Shown piece after piece: positions 8,408 to 16,110 of a stretch of 64,000 nt of DNA. Numbering within the stretch: position 1 is the first letter of the stretch; each line of letters starts with the position of its first letter. This DNA comes from Oceanicola granulosus HTCC2516. Lineage in GTDB: Bacteria; Pseudomonadota; Alphaproteobacteria; Rhodobacterales; Rhodobacteraceae. The DNA lies in NCBI RefSeq assembly GCF_000153305.1, contig NZ_CH724110.1:91082-155081 (forward strand). The letters are read 5' to 3'. The position numbers were made by a program, and so were the translations under genes. Below the pieces are notes generated by a model that made no database searches, was not told the origin of the DNA, and worked only from the letters and a program-made list of their open reading frames with translations.

Positions 8408-9048
8408 TCGCCCTCTCCCGCCAGGAACGCCTGCCAGCCGGTGGCGTCGTGGGCGATCACCGTGAAGCGGTGGCCGACATAGCCGACGCCGTTGAACTCC
8501 GAGCCCAGCCCGCCGTAGCGCCCCGGCGCGTCGGCCTCGAGGCGCAGCACGTTGACGTGGCCCGGCACCGCGTCGAGCTTGCCCGCCAGCCGCGGCACCC
8601 AGAAGCCGTGCACCACGTCCGCCGAGGTCAGCGCCACGTCGACGGGCCGCCCCGCCGGGATGTGCAGCTCGTCCTCCGTCACCCGCCCCGGCGCGTCGTC
8701 GTAGCCGAAACTCCACGCCCATTGCCGCGCCTCGGCGCGGACGACCACCACGTCCGCGCCCCCGCGCGGCAGCAGCCGCTCGCCGACGACCAGCCCGTAG
8801 GCCAGCAGCGCCGCGAGCACCGTCAGCGGGAAGGCGAGGCCGAGCCCGATCACGAACGGCCGCTCCGCCACCTCGCCCGGCGGGCGCCGCCACGCCCAGG
8901 CCAGCAGCCCCGCCACGAAGAGGAAGATCGCCGTTGCCCCCGCGAGCAGCACCCACCACAAGGTGGCGATGGTCGCCGCCGCGGGGCCGGCGGGATGCAC
9001 CGCCGACAGCGACTCCTCGCAACCCGCGAGCGCGACGAGTGTTGTCAC
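8404..9048 (-). CDS. Oxidase subunit II without CuA ligands (lipoprotein-like)
   Basis: Subunit II with a lipobox-like LAGC, two transmembrane helices (about residues 25-47 and 60-85) and a periplasmic cupredoxin domain. The first CuA histidine is kept (DVVHGFWVP), as are the surrounding KLDAVPGH residues. In the normal CSEFCGxxHxxM loop this protein reads GSEFNGVGYVGH: both Cys, the His and the Met are replaced. I read this directly from bases 8461-8520. A CuA centre therefore cannot form; quinol oxidase subunits II (CyoA type) lack it as well. The start is uncertain: GTG 9048 gives a very short signal segment, and no ATG is in reach before the divergent gene at 9079. Confidence 0.85.
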   Translation of the reverse strand: MTTLVALAGCEESLSAVHPAGPAAATIATLWWVLLAGATAIFLFVAGLLAWAWRRPPGEVAERPFVIGLGLAFPLTVLAALLAYGLVVGERLLPRGGADVVVVRAEARQWAWSFGYDDAPGRVTEDELHIPAGRPVDVALTSADVVHGFWVPRLAGKLDAVPGHVNVLRLEADAPGRYGGLGSEFNGVGYVGHRFTVIAHDATGWQAFLAGEGE

Positions 9049-9078
9049 CGCGAGCGCACGCGGCAGGAGGGAGCAGCC

Positions 9079-9591
9079 ATGTCCGACGAAGTCGTCACCG
9101 AAGGCGAGGACCTCGCCGACCCGATCGTCGACGCCCCGGGCTACGACGAGACCGAGTCGCTCGTCGGCCTCTGGGGCCATCCGCTGCACGCGATGAGCGT
9201 CGCCTTCCCCGTCGCGCTGACCTTCTGCACCTTCGGGGCCGACGCGCTCTACTGGTGGTCGGGCGAGCTGTTCTGGGCCCGCGCCGCGATCTGGGCGGCG
9301 GGCACCGCGTTCCTGTTCGGCCTCGCCGCCGGCGCGACGGGCACCGCCGAGCTGCTGCTCGTCCCCGGCATCCGCATCCGCGCCCCGGCCTGGACCCACA
9401 TGGTCATCGCCGTGCTGCTGCTGTCGCTGCTCGGCGCGAACTGGGGCTACCGGCTGCAGGGCTACGAGGCGGCCGTGCTGCCCTACGGCATCCTGCTGTC
9501 GGGCTTCAGCGTGCTGGTGGTGATGGTGACCGGCTGGCATGGAGGCAAACTCGTCTTCGATTACCGTCTGGGCACGTCGAAGGGCAACTGA
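9079..9591 (+). CDS. DUF2231-type membrane protein in the oxidase cluster
   Basis: A 170-residue integral membrane protein with four predicted helices after a charged 30-residue N terminus. The family text LWGHPLHAMSVAFPVALTF is typical of DUF2231, a family of unknown function often beside respiratory genes. ATG 9079 is preceded by GGAGGGAG, a strong ribosome site. It is the only plus-strand gene inside the oxidase cluster: divergent from subunit II with about 30 bases between starts, and its 3' end overlaps the convergent CopD/HemJ-like gene by 31 bases. A heme- or quinone-related role is possible but not shown. Confidence 0.8.
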   Translation: MSDEVVTEGEDLADPIVDAPGYDETESLVGLWGHPLHAMSVAFPVALTFCTFGADALYWWSGELFWARAAIWAAGTAFLFGLAAGATGTAELLLVPGIRIRAPAWTHMVIAVLLLSLLGANWGYRLQGYEAAVLPYGILLSGFSVLVVMVTGWHGGKLVFDYRLGTSKGN

Positions 9592-10070
9592 CGGCCCAGC
9601 GGCTCCGCCAGCCAGCCCGGCACCGGGATCTCGGCGAGGTCGGGCTTGGCGAGCACCAGCGTCAGGATCGCCAGCACCGGCACCATCAAGAGCGCCAGCG
9701 GCAGCCCCGGCGCCGGCGCGTGGTGCGCCCCCTCCCGCTCGGCCACCGCGACGAGCACGTAGCCGATCCAGACGTGGAACGTCACCAGCAGCGCCACGAA
9801 GCCGAGCTTGGCGAACAGCCAGACCTCGAACACCTCGCGCAGGAAGATCAGGATCGTGCCGCTCGCGATCGCGATGACCGCCGCCGGGGTGACGAAGAGC
9901 GTGTAGGCGTAATGGGTCGCGCGGCGGATGCGGGCGTAGTCGCTCTGCCCGATCGCCGGATCGTGGCGCGCCAGCATCAGCGGCAGCGCGAACAGCCCGC
10001 TGCACCAGAGCAGCAGCATCCCCACGTGCAGCGCCTTGACGTGCGGCACGAGGCCGTCGAGCCAGCTCAT
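9561..10070 (-). CDS. CopD/HemJ-like membrane protein
   Basis: A 169-residue protein with four helices. It starts with a short cytoplasmic segment and the text KALHVGMLLLWCSGLFALP, which resembles the conserved start of HemJ (protoporphyrinogen oxidase) and CopD-like membrane proteins, including the helix-1 histidine; a second histidine occurs in ATHYAYTLFV. Its ATG overlaps the stop of ctaG by four bases. The operon context (CtaG, oxidase) suggests a role in heme or copper supply to the oxidase. Whether it is a true HemJ cannot be decided from the motif alone. Confidence 0.7.
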   Translation of the reverse strand: MSWLDGLVPHVKALHVGMLLLWCSGLFALPLMLARHDPAIGQSDYARIRRATHYAYTLFVTPAAVIAIASGTILIFLREVFEVWLFAKLGFVALLVTFHVWIGYVLVAVAEREGAHHAPAPGLPLALLMVPVLAILTLVLAKPDLAEIPVPGWLAEPLGRQLPFDVPRR

Positions 10071-10762
10071 GCCACGCTCCGCCGCCAGCTGTTGCGCGCG
10101 CAGAGCGCGATCATCAGCGCGTAGGGCAGCATCGCCGGCACCCACATGATGAGCCCGCCGAGCTGCTGGTCGGCCAGCGGCGTCAGCCCCCACGCCAGCG
10201 GCGCGAGTCCGTGCGCGGCGTAGAGCGGCCCCGGCGCGAGGGTCAGCAACGCCCCGAGCGCGCCCATCTGCATCAACCCCGCCAGCGACCAAAGCACCGC
10301 GTCGACCCCGCCGCGCGCGCCCAGCACCGCCCGCCAGAACCACGTCGCCGAGCCGAGCAGCGTCGCCTGCATGAGCCAGTAGACCGCCATGTCGCTCAGC
10401 GCGAGATCGTAGGCCGCCGGCAGGTGCCAGCCCCAGAGCAGCGCCGTCGAGATCAGGAACGGCACCGCCGCGCCCCGCGCGCGCCCCGGCCACGCCGCCG
10501 CCAGCAGAGGCGCCGCGACGGCCACCAGCAGCACGTGATGGACCACCCGCGCCGAGAACAGCGCCACCGAGATCGCGCAGAGCGGCGACACGAACGCCAC
10601 CGCCAGCACCCCCACCGCCGCCGGCCCTGTCGGCCTGTGCCGCACCGCCCAGAGCAGCGCCAGCAGCCCGCCGATCACCAGCGGATCGAGATTCCACGCC
10701 GCCCAGGCCTCCCCCGGCCCCGGCGCCACCCCGCAGTAACTTCCCGGCAAGACCTCGACCAA
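10067..10762 (-). CDS. ctaG: Cytochrome oxidase assembly protein, caa3-type CtaG
   Basis: Polytopic inner-membrane protein of 231 residues belonging to the caa3_CtaG family, needed for assembly of some heme-copper oxidases, probably by copper delivery. It shows the typical N-terminal GEAWAAWNLDPLVIGG, a His pair in ARVVHHVLL and the C-terminal signature DQQLGGLIMWVPA. The start is a TTG at 10762, chosen because an in-frame TAA lies just upstream and the conserved YCG...WNLDP segment begins only eight residues later; GTG at residue 12 is an alternative. It opens the minus-strand oxidase gene series. Confidence 0.85.
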   Translation of the reverse strand: MVEVLPGSYCGVAPGPGEAWAAWNLDPLVIGGLLALLWAVRHRPTGPAAVGVLAVAFVSPLCAISVALFSARVVHHVLLVAVAAPLLAAAWPGRARGAAVPFLISTALLWGWHLPAAYDLALSDMAVYWLMQATLLGSATWFWRAVLGARGGVDAVLWSLAGLMQMGALGALLTLAPGPLYAAHGLAPLAWGLTPLADQQLGGLIMWVPAMLPYALMIALCARNSWRRSVA

Positions 10763-11047
10763 TTCTGCCCCCGTCGTTCCTTAACACGCGAGGTAGAGCG
10801 CCGATGCGCCGCCGCAACTCGTCACCGGCGGCCCGGTCGCGCAGAGCCGAACCCATACTGCCCGAGCCGGCCAGGAACCCCCGGCTCGCCTCATGCTTGT
10901 TCGGGCTTCCCGGCGATTTCCGCTCCTCGATCGTTGCACAAGCAAACTTTAATGCCCTGCAACCCTAGAAATGTCCGGGAGATTAGGTATTGCTGTGGGA
11001 AATGGTGTTGTTTGTGTTCTTGGTTGCGAGGGGGTCGAGCTTTCCGC

Positions 11048-11731
11048 ATGACAATTCAAGGTAGAGCTGCCGAGTTCGGCAGCCCGGCAGAGTCCGTCCA
11101 TGTCACCGACCTCCTGCCCCGCTTCGGAAAGAGCCGCCTCGGCTCGCGTTTCGGCCTCTGCAAGCGTGGTTTCGACGTCGGGGTCTCGGTTTTCGTCATC
11201 CTGCCGCTCCTGCTCCCGATCGGGCTGCTGGTGCTGGTGCTCAATCCCTTCTTCAACAAGGGCCCGCTGTTCTTCGTGCAGCGCCGGATGGGGGCCGGGT
11301 GCCAGCCGTTCCTGGCGATCAAGTTCCGCACCATGCGTCCCGCCGATTCGGTGACGCGCGCCGCGAACGATCCGCTCGAATCGGACCGGATCACGCCGCT
11401 CGGCGCGGTGCTGCGCAAGCTGCGAATCGACGAGCTGCCGCAGATCCTTAATGTCATCAACGGCGACATGAGCCTGATCGGGCCGCGCCCCGACTTCTTC
11501 GACCACGCCGTCACCTACATCGACACCATCCCGCGCTACCGCCACCGCCACCAGATCCGGCCCGGGATCTCGGGACTGGCGCAGACGGAGATCGGCTACG
11601 TGCAGAGCATCCGCGAGACGCGCCGCAAGGTGTCGGCCGATCTCTACTACATCCGCCACGCGAGCCTGCGGCTGGATGCGTGGATCGTCTGGCGCACGCT
11701 GGTGACGGTGCTGCTGCGCCGCGGCGCCTGA
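11048..11731 (+). CDS. Bacterial sugar transferase (polyprenyl-phosphate glycosyl-1-P transferase)
   Basis: Initiates exopolysaccharide or glycan synthesis by transferring a sugar-phosphate to an undecaprenyl-phosphate carrier at the inner membrane. The 227-residue protein has one membrane segment (about residues 40-65), then the family motifs KGPLFFVQRRMG, FRTM, LRKLRIDELPQILNVINGDM, SLIGPRP and RPGISGLAQ. It is a short RfbP/WcaJ core form. ATG 11048 is chosen because the membrane segment starts soon after it and a GAGGGGG ribosome site lies upstream. The 285-base gap before it is less GC-rich than the surroundings; I see no gene in it. A terminator follows. Confidence 0.88.
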   Translation: MTIQGRAAEFGSPAESVHVTDLLPRFGKSRLGSRFGLCKRGFDVGVSVFVILPLLLPIGLLVLVLNPFFNKGPLFFVQRRMGAGCQPFLAIKFRTMRPADSVTRAANDPLESDRITPLGAVLRKLRIDELPQILNVINGDMSLIGPRPDFFDHAVTYIDTIPRYRHRHQIRPGISGLAQTEIGYVQSIRETRRKVSADLYYIRHASLRLDAWIVWRTLVTVLLRRGA

Positions 11732-11751
11732 CGCCGCCCTCCACCGAGACC

Positions 11752-11788
11752 GACCGCCGCGCCCTCGCCAGCGCGGCGGTCTTCGTTT
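11752..11788 (+). terminator. Rho-independent terminator after the sugar transferase
   Basis: GACCGCCGCGC (11752-11762) and GCGCGGCGGTC (11771-11781) form a perfect 11-bp stem with an 8-base loop, followed by TTCGTTT. It begins 20 bases after the sugar transferase stop and abuts the convergent lactonase stop. Confidence 0.75.
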
Positions 11789-12870
11789 CAGGCGAAGGCG
11801 ACGCGCATCGGCGTGCCGAGCGGCAGCACGCAGGTCGGCTCCGGGCCGGGGCGGGCGTCGGTCAGGGGCCAGACGACGACACGGCTGGAATCCTGGTTGG
11901 CGACGAGCAGGTGCCGCCCCGAGGGCGACACGGTCAGGTCGCGCGGGGTAGTGCCGCCGGCGGGGTGGCGCGAGACGGTGCGGGCGGTGGCGTCGGGGCC
12001 GTCGAGGGCGAGCACCACGATCTCCTCGCTCAGCCGCACCGAGACGAGCAGGTGGCGGCCGTCGGGATGGAGCACGATGCCGGCCGGCTGCACCGGCGCG
12101 CCGCCGGCGGGAGCGAGCGGCTCGGCGGCGAGCACCTCCATCCGCCCCGTCTCCGGCGCGTAGCTCAGGCTCGTCACCGCCGCAATCAGTTCGCCGACCA
12201 CGTAGACCCGTCGCCCGTCGGCGGAGAAGACGAAGTGGCGCGGGCCGGTGCCGGGCGGCAAAGCGGTGTCGAGGTCGGGGCGAGGGTGCGCACCCGTCTC
12301 CGTGCGCTCGTAGGCGACGAGGCGGTCGGTGCCGAGGTCGGCGACGAAGGCGAAGCGCTCGTCGGGCGAGAGCGCCACGCAATGGGCGTGCGGCCCCTCC
12401 TGCCGCGCGCGGTTCGGCCCGCTGCCGGAATGGGTGTGCAGGTCGGGCGCGCCGAGCCGCCCGTCGCGCAGGCCGAAGACCGCCAGCCCCGCCTGCGGCC
12501 CGTCCTCCCGCGGCCCGCCGTAATTGGCCACGAGAACCTGCCCGCCGTCGCGCGTCACCACCGCGTGGCAGCCGTCGTGGCCGCCCGCCGGGCGGGTCTC
12601 GATCAGGCGCAGCGCGGCGGCGTCGCGGTCGAGCCCGAGCACCGCCAGCGCGCTCTCGTGGCCGCCGTCGGTGTCGGTCACCGCGTAGAAGCGGCCCCCG
12701 CCCGGCGCGGCGACGAGCCACGTCGCGTCCTCGAGCCGCAGGGGATCGGCGGCCACGGAGAGCACGCCGGTCTTGTCGTCGAACCGGCAGAGCGTCACGC
12801 CCGCGCCCTCGGCGGCGGCGAATTGCGGGGCGGGGCGGGTGAGGCTTCCCACGGCGACGTACTGGCTCAT
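11788..12870 (-). CDS. Lactonase family protein (6-phosphogluconolactonase-like beta-propeller)
   Basis: A 360-residue protein of the Pgl/YbhE-like lactonase family (seven-bladed propeller). The repeated blade texts are visible: GRFYAVTD, GGQVLVANYGG, DERFAFVADLGTDRLVAYE, GRRVYVVGEL, GRHLLVSVR and GRHLLVANQDSS. The conserved segment GSGPNRARQEGPHAHCVALS matches the family's typical HxH region. No signal peptide is seen, so it is likely cytoplasmic and hydrolyses a sugar lactone. It is divergent from an SDR dehydrogenase gene with an 83-base shared upstream region, which suggests an oxidative sugar route. The exact substrate is unknown. Confidence 0.85.
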   Translation of the reverse strand: MSQYVAVGSLTRPAPQFAAAEGAGVTLCRFDDKTGVLSVAADPLRLEDATWLVAAPGGGRFYAVTDTDGGHESALAVLGLDRDAAALRLIETRPAGGHDGCHAVVTRDGGQVLVANYGGPREDGPQAGLAVFGLRDGRLGAPDLHTHSGSGPNRARQEGPHAHCVALSPDERFAFVADLGTDRLVAYERTETGAHPRPDLDTALPPGTGPRHFVFSADGRRVYVVGELIAAVTSLSYAPETGRMEVLAAEPLAPAGGAPVQPAGIVLHPDGRHLLVSVRLSEEIVVLALDGPDATARTVSRHPAGGTTPRDLTVSPSGRHLLVANQDSSRVVVWPLTDARPGPEPTCVLPLGTPMRVAFA

Positions 12871-12953
12871 CTCGGCTCCTTGCTGCGGCTGGACAGCGCC
12901 AGTCTCGCCACCCTACAACCGGGCGCAACCGGGATGTCGGCGGAGGGGAGAAG

Positions 12954-13739
12954 ATGAGCCGGAACAGCGCGCAGAAGACCTACCTCGTCACCGGCGCCGC
13001 CAACGGCATCGGGCAGGCGGTGGCGCAGGTGCTCGCCGCCGAGGGCGCGCGGCTCGTCCTGCTCGACCGCGACGCCGCCGCGCTCGAGGAGACGGCGGCG
13101 GGTCTCGGCGGGGAGGTCGTCACGCAGGCCGGCTCGGTCACCGAGGCGCGCGACTGCGACGCCGCCGTCGCGGCCGCGCTGGAGCGCTTCGGCGGGCTCG
13201 ACGGGGTGTCGCACAACGCCGGCATCCAGCGCTACGGCGACGTCGTCGAGACCAGCCGCGCGCTCTGGGACGAGGTGATCGACGTCAACCTCACCGGCGC
13301 GTTCGTCGTCTCCAAGGCCGCCATGCCCGCGCTGCGGCAGGCGCGCGGCGCGCTGGTGCTGACGGGCTCGGTACAGAGCTTCGCGGCGCAGCAGGGCGCG
13401 CTGGCCTACGTCGCCGCCAAGCACGGGCTGGCGGGGCTGGTCGCGGGGATGGCCGTCGACGAGGCGGCGCACGGAGTGCGGGTCAACGGCGTCGCGCCGG
13501 GCTCGGTCGATACGCCGATGCTGCGCGCTTCGATCGCGCTCGATCCCGACCCGGCGGCGCTGAACCGGGTGATCGACGGAATGCACCCGCTCGGCCGGCG
13601 CGCCCGCGCCGAAGAGGTGGCGGAGGTGATCGCGTTCCTGCTGGGCGGACAGGCGTCGTTCGTCACCGGCGAGATGGTGCGGGTCGACGGCGGGATGCTG
13701 TCGCTGGTCGGCGGCACGCCGGACGCCGCCCCTAAGTGA
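12954..13739 (+). CDS. SDR family NAD(P)-dependent oxidoreductase
   Basis: Cytoplasmic short-chain dehydrogenase of 261 residues. The cofactor motif TGAANGIG is at residues 13-20, NAG follows in SHNAGI, the catalytic serine lies in LTGSVQSF and the YxxxK pair in YVAAKHG. The substrate-side loop PGSVDTPM is typical of classical SDRs. The acidic residue after strand 2 (LLDRD) favours NAD. The GAGGGGAGAAG ribosome site supports ATG 12954. The divergent lactonase suggests a sugar or polyol dehydrogenase; the substrate is not defined by sequence. Confidence 0.9.
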   Translation: MSRNSAQKTYLVTGAANGIGQAVAQVLAAEGARLVLLDRDAAALEETAAGLGGEVVTQAGSVTEARDCDAAVAAALERFGGLDGVSHNAGIQRYGDVVETSRALWDEVIDVNLTGAFVVSKAAMPALRQARGALVLTGSVQSFAAQQGALAYVAAKHGLAGLVAGMAVDEAAHGVRVNGVAPGSVDTPMLRASIALDPDPAALNRVIDGMHPLGRRARAEEVAEVIAFLLGGQASFVTGEMVRVDGGMLSLVGGTPDAAPK

Positions 13740-13757
13740 GGCGGCGCCCGGAGCCGG

Positions 13758-14114
13758 TCAGTGGCGGCCGGTGACGGGCGCGTCGCGGCGCGTCATCAGC
13801 GCCACCGCGATCTCCAGCAGGCCGACGAGCAGGTGCGGCCACCAGATGATCCCGGCGAAGCCGAACAGCCACGGCGACACCGCCAGCAGCACGCCGCCCG
13901 CGATGTCGACGGCGAGGTGGGCCTTGAGCGGGATCAGCTTGGCGACGCTGAGCTCGTAGCGGGTGACCAGGCTCATGCCGATGATCGCCACGCCGAGCAG
14001 CTGGGGCAGCCATTGCTCCACCCCGCCGGTGGCGAAGCCGAACAGGTAGGGCGCGACGAGCAGCAGCGCGCCGGTGACGTAGTCGATGATGCCGTGGGTT
14101 CTGGTATCGATCAT
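13758..14114 (-). CDS. SPW-repeat-type membrane protein
   Basis: A 118-residue protein with four hydrophobic helices in two similar halves. The second half has VSPWLFGFAG and the first VAPYLFGFAT, matching the SPW-repeat family of small bacterial membrane proteins of unknown function. ATG 14114 is the only sensible start. It converges on the SDR gene and is divergent from the glycerate kinase gene with 237 bases between. No operon partner is seen. Confidence 0.75.
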   Translation of the reverse strand: MIDTRTHGIIDYVTGALLLVAPYLFGFATGGVEQWLPQLLGVAIIGMSLVTRYELSVAKLIPLKAHLAVDIAGGVLLAVSPWLFGFAGIIWWPHLLVGLLEIAVALMTRRDAPVTGRH

Positions 14115-14351
14115 GGGACAGCTCCGTGAAGACGTTACCTGCGGACAAGACACGGCGCCTTCGCTTGTTCCCGGGGGCATCATTTGTTTCAGCGCGATAC
14201 TTCCTGCAACGGCGCGGGGTGGGCGGCGGTGGAGGCCTCCGGCGGGGATATTTGCAGGACAGAGAGGGGGGCGGAGCGCCCGGAGGCGGTGGTGGGGGCT
14301 TGTGTCGGGGGGCGCAGGCGGCATTGTCGGCGGCCAGAAGAGGAGGCTGCC

Positions 14352-15620
14352 GTGACACCTGACGATCCCCGCCCGTTCCTGGAAGAGCTGTTCCGCATCG
14401 CGGTGGCCGAGGCCGACCCGATGCGCGTGGTGCCGCGCGCGCTGCCGCCGCGCCCGGAGGGGCGGGTCGTGGTGATCGGCGCGGGCAAGGCGAGCGCGCG
14501 CATGGCCGAGGCGGTGGAGGCGGCGTGGGGGCCGTGCGAGGGGCTGGTGATCACCCGCTACGGCTACGCCCGGCCCTGCGCGGGGATCGAGATCGTCGAG
14601 GCCGCGCACCCGGTGCCGGACGCCGCCGGGGTGGCGGCGACGGAGCGGCTGCTGGCGCTGGTCGCGGGGCTGGGGCCGGACGACCTGGTGCTGGCGCTGA
14701 TCTCGGGAGGCGGCTCGGCGCTGCTCTGCGCCCCCGCGCCGGGGTTGACGCTCGACGACAAGATGGCGGTGAACGCGGCGCTGCTCGCCTCGGGCGCGCC
14801 GATCGGCGAGATGAACGTGGTGCGCAAGCATCTCAGCCGGGTGAAGGGCGGCCAGCTCGCCGCCGCCTGCCACCCGGCCCGGCTGGTGAGCCTGCTGATC
14901 TCGGACGTGCCGGGCGACGATCCGGCCGAGATCGCCTCCGGCCCCACCGTCGGCGAGGAGAGCACGCCGGAAGACGCCCGCGCGGTGCTGGCGCGGCACG
15001 GGATCGCGCTGCCGGCAAAGGTGCGGGCGGTGCTGGAGGGCGGCTCCTCGGTCGTCGCGCCGGGCGATCCGCGGCTGGCGGGGGCGCTGACGGAGATCGT
15101 CGCCGCGCCGTCGGCCTCGCTCGAGGCCGCCGCCGAAGCCGCGCGGGCGGCGGGGTGCGAGGTGCGGGTGCTGGGCGACGCGCTCGAGGGCGAGGCGCGC
15201 GACCTCGCGGTGCTGCAGGCCCGCGACGCGCTGGCGCTGCGCGACGAGGCGGCCCGGGTCGGGCGGCCGATCCTGCTGCTGTCGGGCGGCGAGTGCACCG
15301 TGACCCGGCGCGGCGACGGCATCGGCGGGCCGAACGCGGAGTTCGTGCTCGCGGCGGCGGTCGAGCTCGACGGCGCGGCGGGCGCGCATGTGCTCGCCTG
15401 CGACACCGACGGCGTCGACGGGGCAGCGGAGGTGGCGGGCGCGGTGGCGGGGCCGGGCACGCTGGCGAAGGCGCGGGCGACGGGGCTGGACGCCGCCGCC
15501 GCGCTCGCGGCGAACGACGCGCACAGCTTCTTCGCGGCGCTCGGCGCACAGGTCGTCACCGGGCCGACGTTGACAAATGTCAACGACTTCCGGGCGATCC
15601 TGATCCTGCCGGGTACTTGA
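14352..15620 (+). CDS. Glycerate 2-kinase, MOFRL family
   Basis: Cytoplasmic kinase of 422 residues that phosphorylates D-glycerate to 2-phosphoglycerate; family members were also annotated as hydroxypyruvate reductase TtuD. The N-terminal Rossmann-like domain has VVVIGAGKAS, the phosphate region LALISGGGSALLCAP and NVVRKHLSRVKGGQL. The C-terminal MOFRL domain has LLSGGECTVTRRGDG and ends with GPTLTNVNDF, near the family's usual GTNVND. A GTG start at 14352 is used because AGGAGG precedes it and the conserved region starts directly after. It is single, followed by the Xre-RES pair on the same strand. Confidence 0.92.
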   Translation: MTPDDPRPFLEELFRIAVAEADPMRVVPRALPPRPEGRVVVIGAGKASARMAEAVEAAWGPCEGLVITRYGYARPCAGIEIVEAAHPVPDAAGVAATERLLALVAGLGPDDLVLALISGGGSALLCAPAPGLTLDDKMAVNAALLASGAPIGEMNVVRKHLSRVKGGQLAAACHPARLVSLLISDVPGDDPAEIASGPTVGEESTPEDARAVLARHGIALPAKVRAVLEGGSSVVAPGDPRLAGALTEIVAAPSASLEAAAEAARAAGCEVRVLGDALEGEARDLAVLQARDALALRDEAARVGRPILLLSGGECTVTRRGDGIGGPNAEFVLAAAVELDGAAGAHVLACDTDGVDGAAEVAGAVAGPGTLAKARATGLDAAAALAANDAHSFFAALGAQVVTGPTLTNVNDFRAILILPGT

Positions 15621-15660
15621 CTGACGGTCACCTGAGCGCCATCTTCCTGTCAGCTGACGG
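15568..15660 (+). promoter_or_regulatory. Candidate promoter/operator region of the Xre-RES pair
   Basis: CGTTGACA-AA-TGTCAACG (15568-15585) is an inverted repeat with 8-bp arms and includes a consensus-like TTGACA. GTCAGCTGAC (15649-15658) is a perfect 10-bp palindrome, 13 bases before the antitoxin start, and CTGACGG is repeated directly at 15621 and 15654. The first repeat also encodes the conserved TNVND of the kinase, so selection on protein may explain it. The second lies in non-coding DNA and is the better autoregulatory candidate. Confidence 0.4.
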
Positions 15661-15671
15661 AGAGGCCGCAC

Positions 15672-16109
15672 ATGGCACAGCCCAGCCCCCTGCCCGACGC
15701 CGCCCGCATCGCGGGGGTGCTCGGACTCCCGCCCTCGGTGGCCGACCAGGTGCAGCTCGCGGGGCGGGTCGCGGCCGGGTTGCCGGCGGGGAGCGCGGAG
15801 CGGTTGCGGCGGGCGCTGCGGCCGGAGACGTTCTTCCGGATCATCCCCGAGGCCACCTACCGGCGGGTGCGGCGGCAGGACCGGGCGATGTCGCGCGAGA
15901 CGTCGGAGAAGCTCTACGAGTTCGCCCGCCTCTACGCCCGCCTCTCCCGCATCTACGGCGGCGACGAGGCGCGCATCGCCCGCTTCCTCGAGACGCCGCA
16001 CGCGATGCTCGGCGGCGAGACGCCACTGGCGCTGGCGACGTCGAGCTCGGCGGGGGCCGACGCGGTGCTGGCGCTGCTCGACGCCGCCGACGCGGGGTTC
16101 GCCGCCTGA
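15672..16109 (+). CDS. Xre/MbcA/ParS-type antitoxin (DUF2384)
   Basis: A 145-residue antitoxin of a Xre-RES type II toxin-antitoxin module. The N-terminal helical region carries RRALRPETFFRIIPEATYRRVRR, cut here by the usual helix-turn-helix-like spacing, and the C-terminal DUF2384 domain has LYEFARLYARLSRIYGGDE and LGGETPLALATSSSAGADAV, the standard toxin-binding segment ending with a small-residue pattern. The stop codon at 16107-16109 is one base before the toxin ATG. It is expected to neutralise the RES toxin and to repress the pair's promoter. Confidence 0.85.
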   Translation: MAQPSPLPDAARIAGVLGLPPSVADQVQLAGRVAAGLPAGSAERLRRALRPETFFRIIPEATYRRVRRQDRAMSRETSEKLYEFARLYARLSRIYGGDEARIARFLETPHAMLGGETPLALATSSSAGADAVLALLDAADAGFAA

Positions 16110-16110
16110 G

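Noticed and set aside
5951-9048. Ordinary aa3 cytochrome c oxidase
   Set aside because: CuA ligands in subunit II and the K-channel Lys in subunit I are absent, and subunits I and III are fused.
10763-11047. Small RNA or gene in the gap before the sugar transferase
   Set aside because: Only a region of lower GC without a convincing start, terminator or conserved motif.
15568-15585. Inverted repeat as a rho-independent terminator of the glycerate kinase
   Set aside because: It lies inside the coding region, has no T-run and encodes the conserved TNVND residues.
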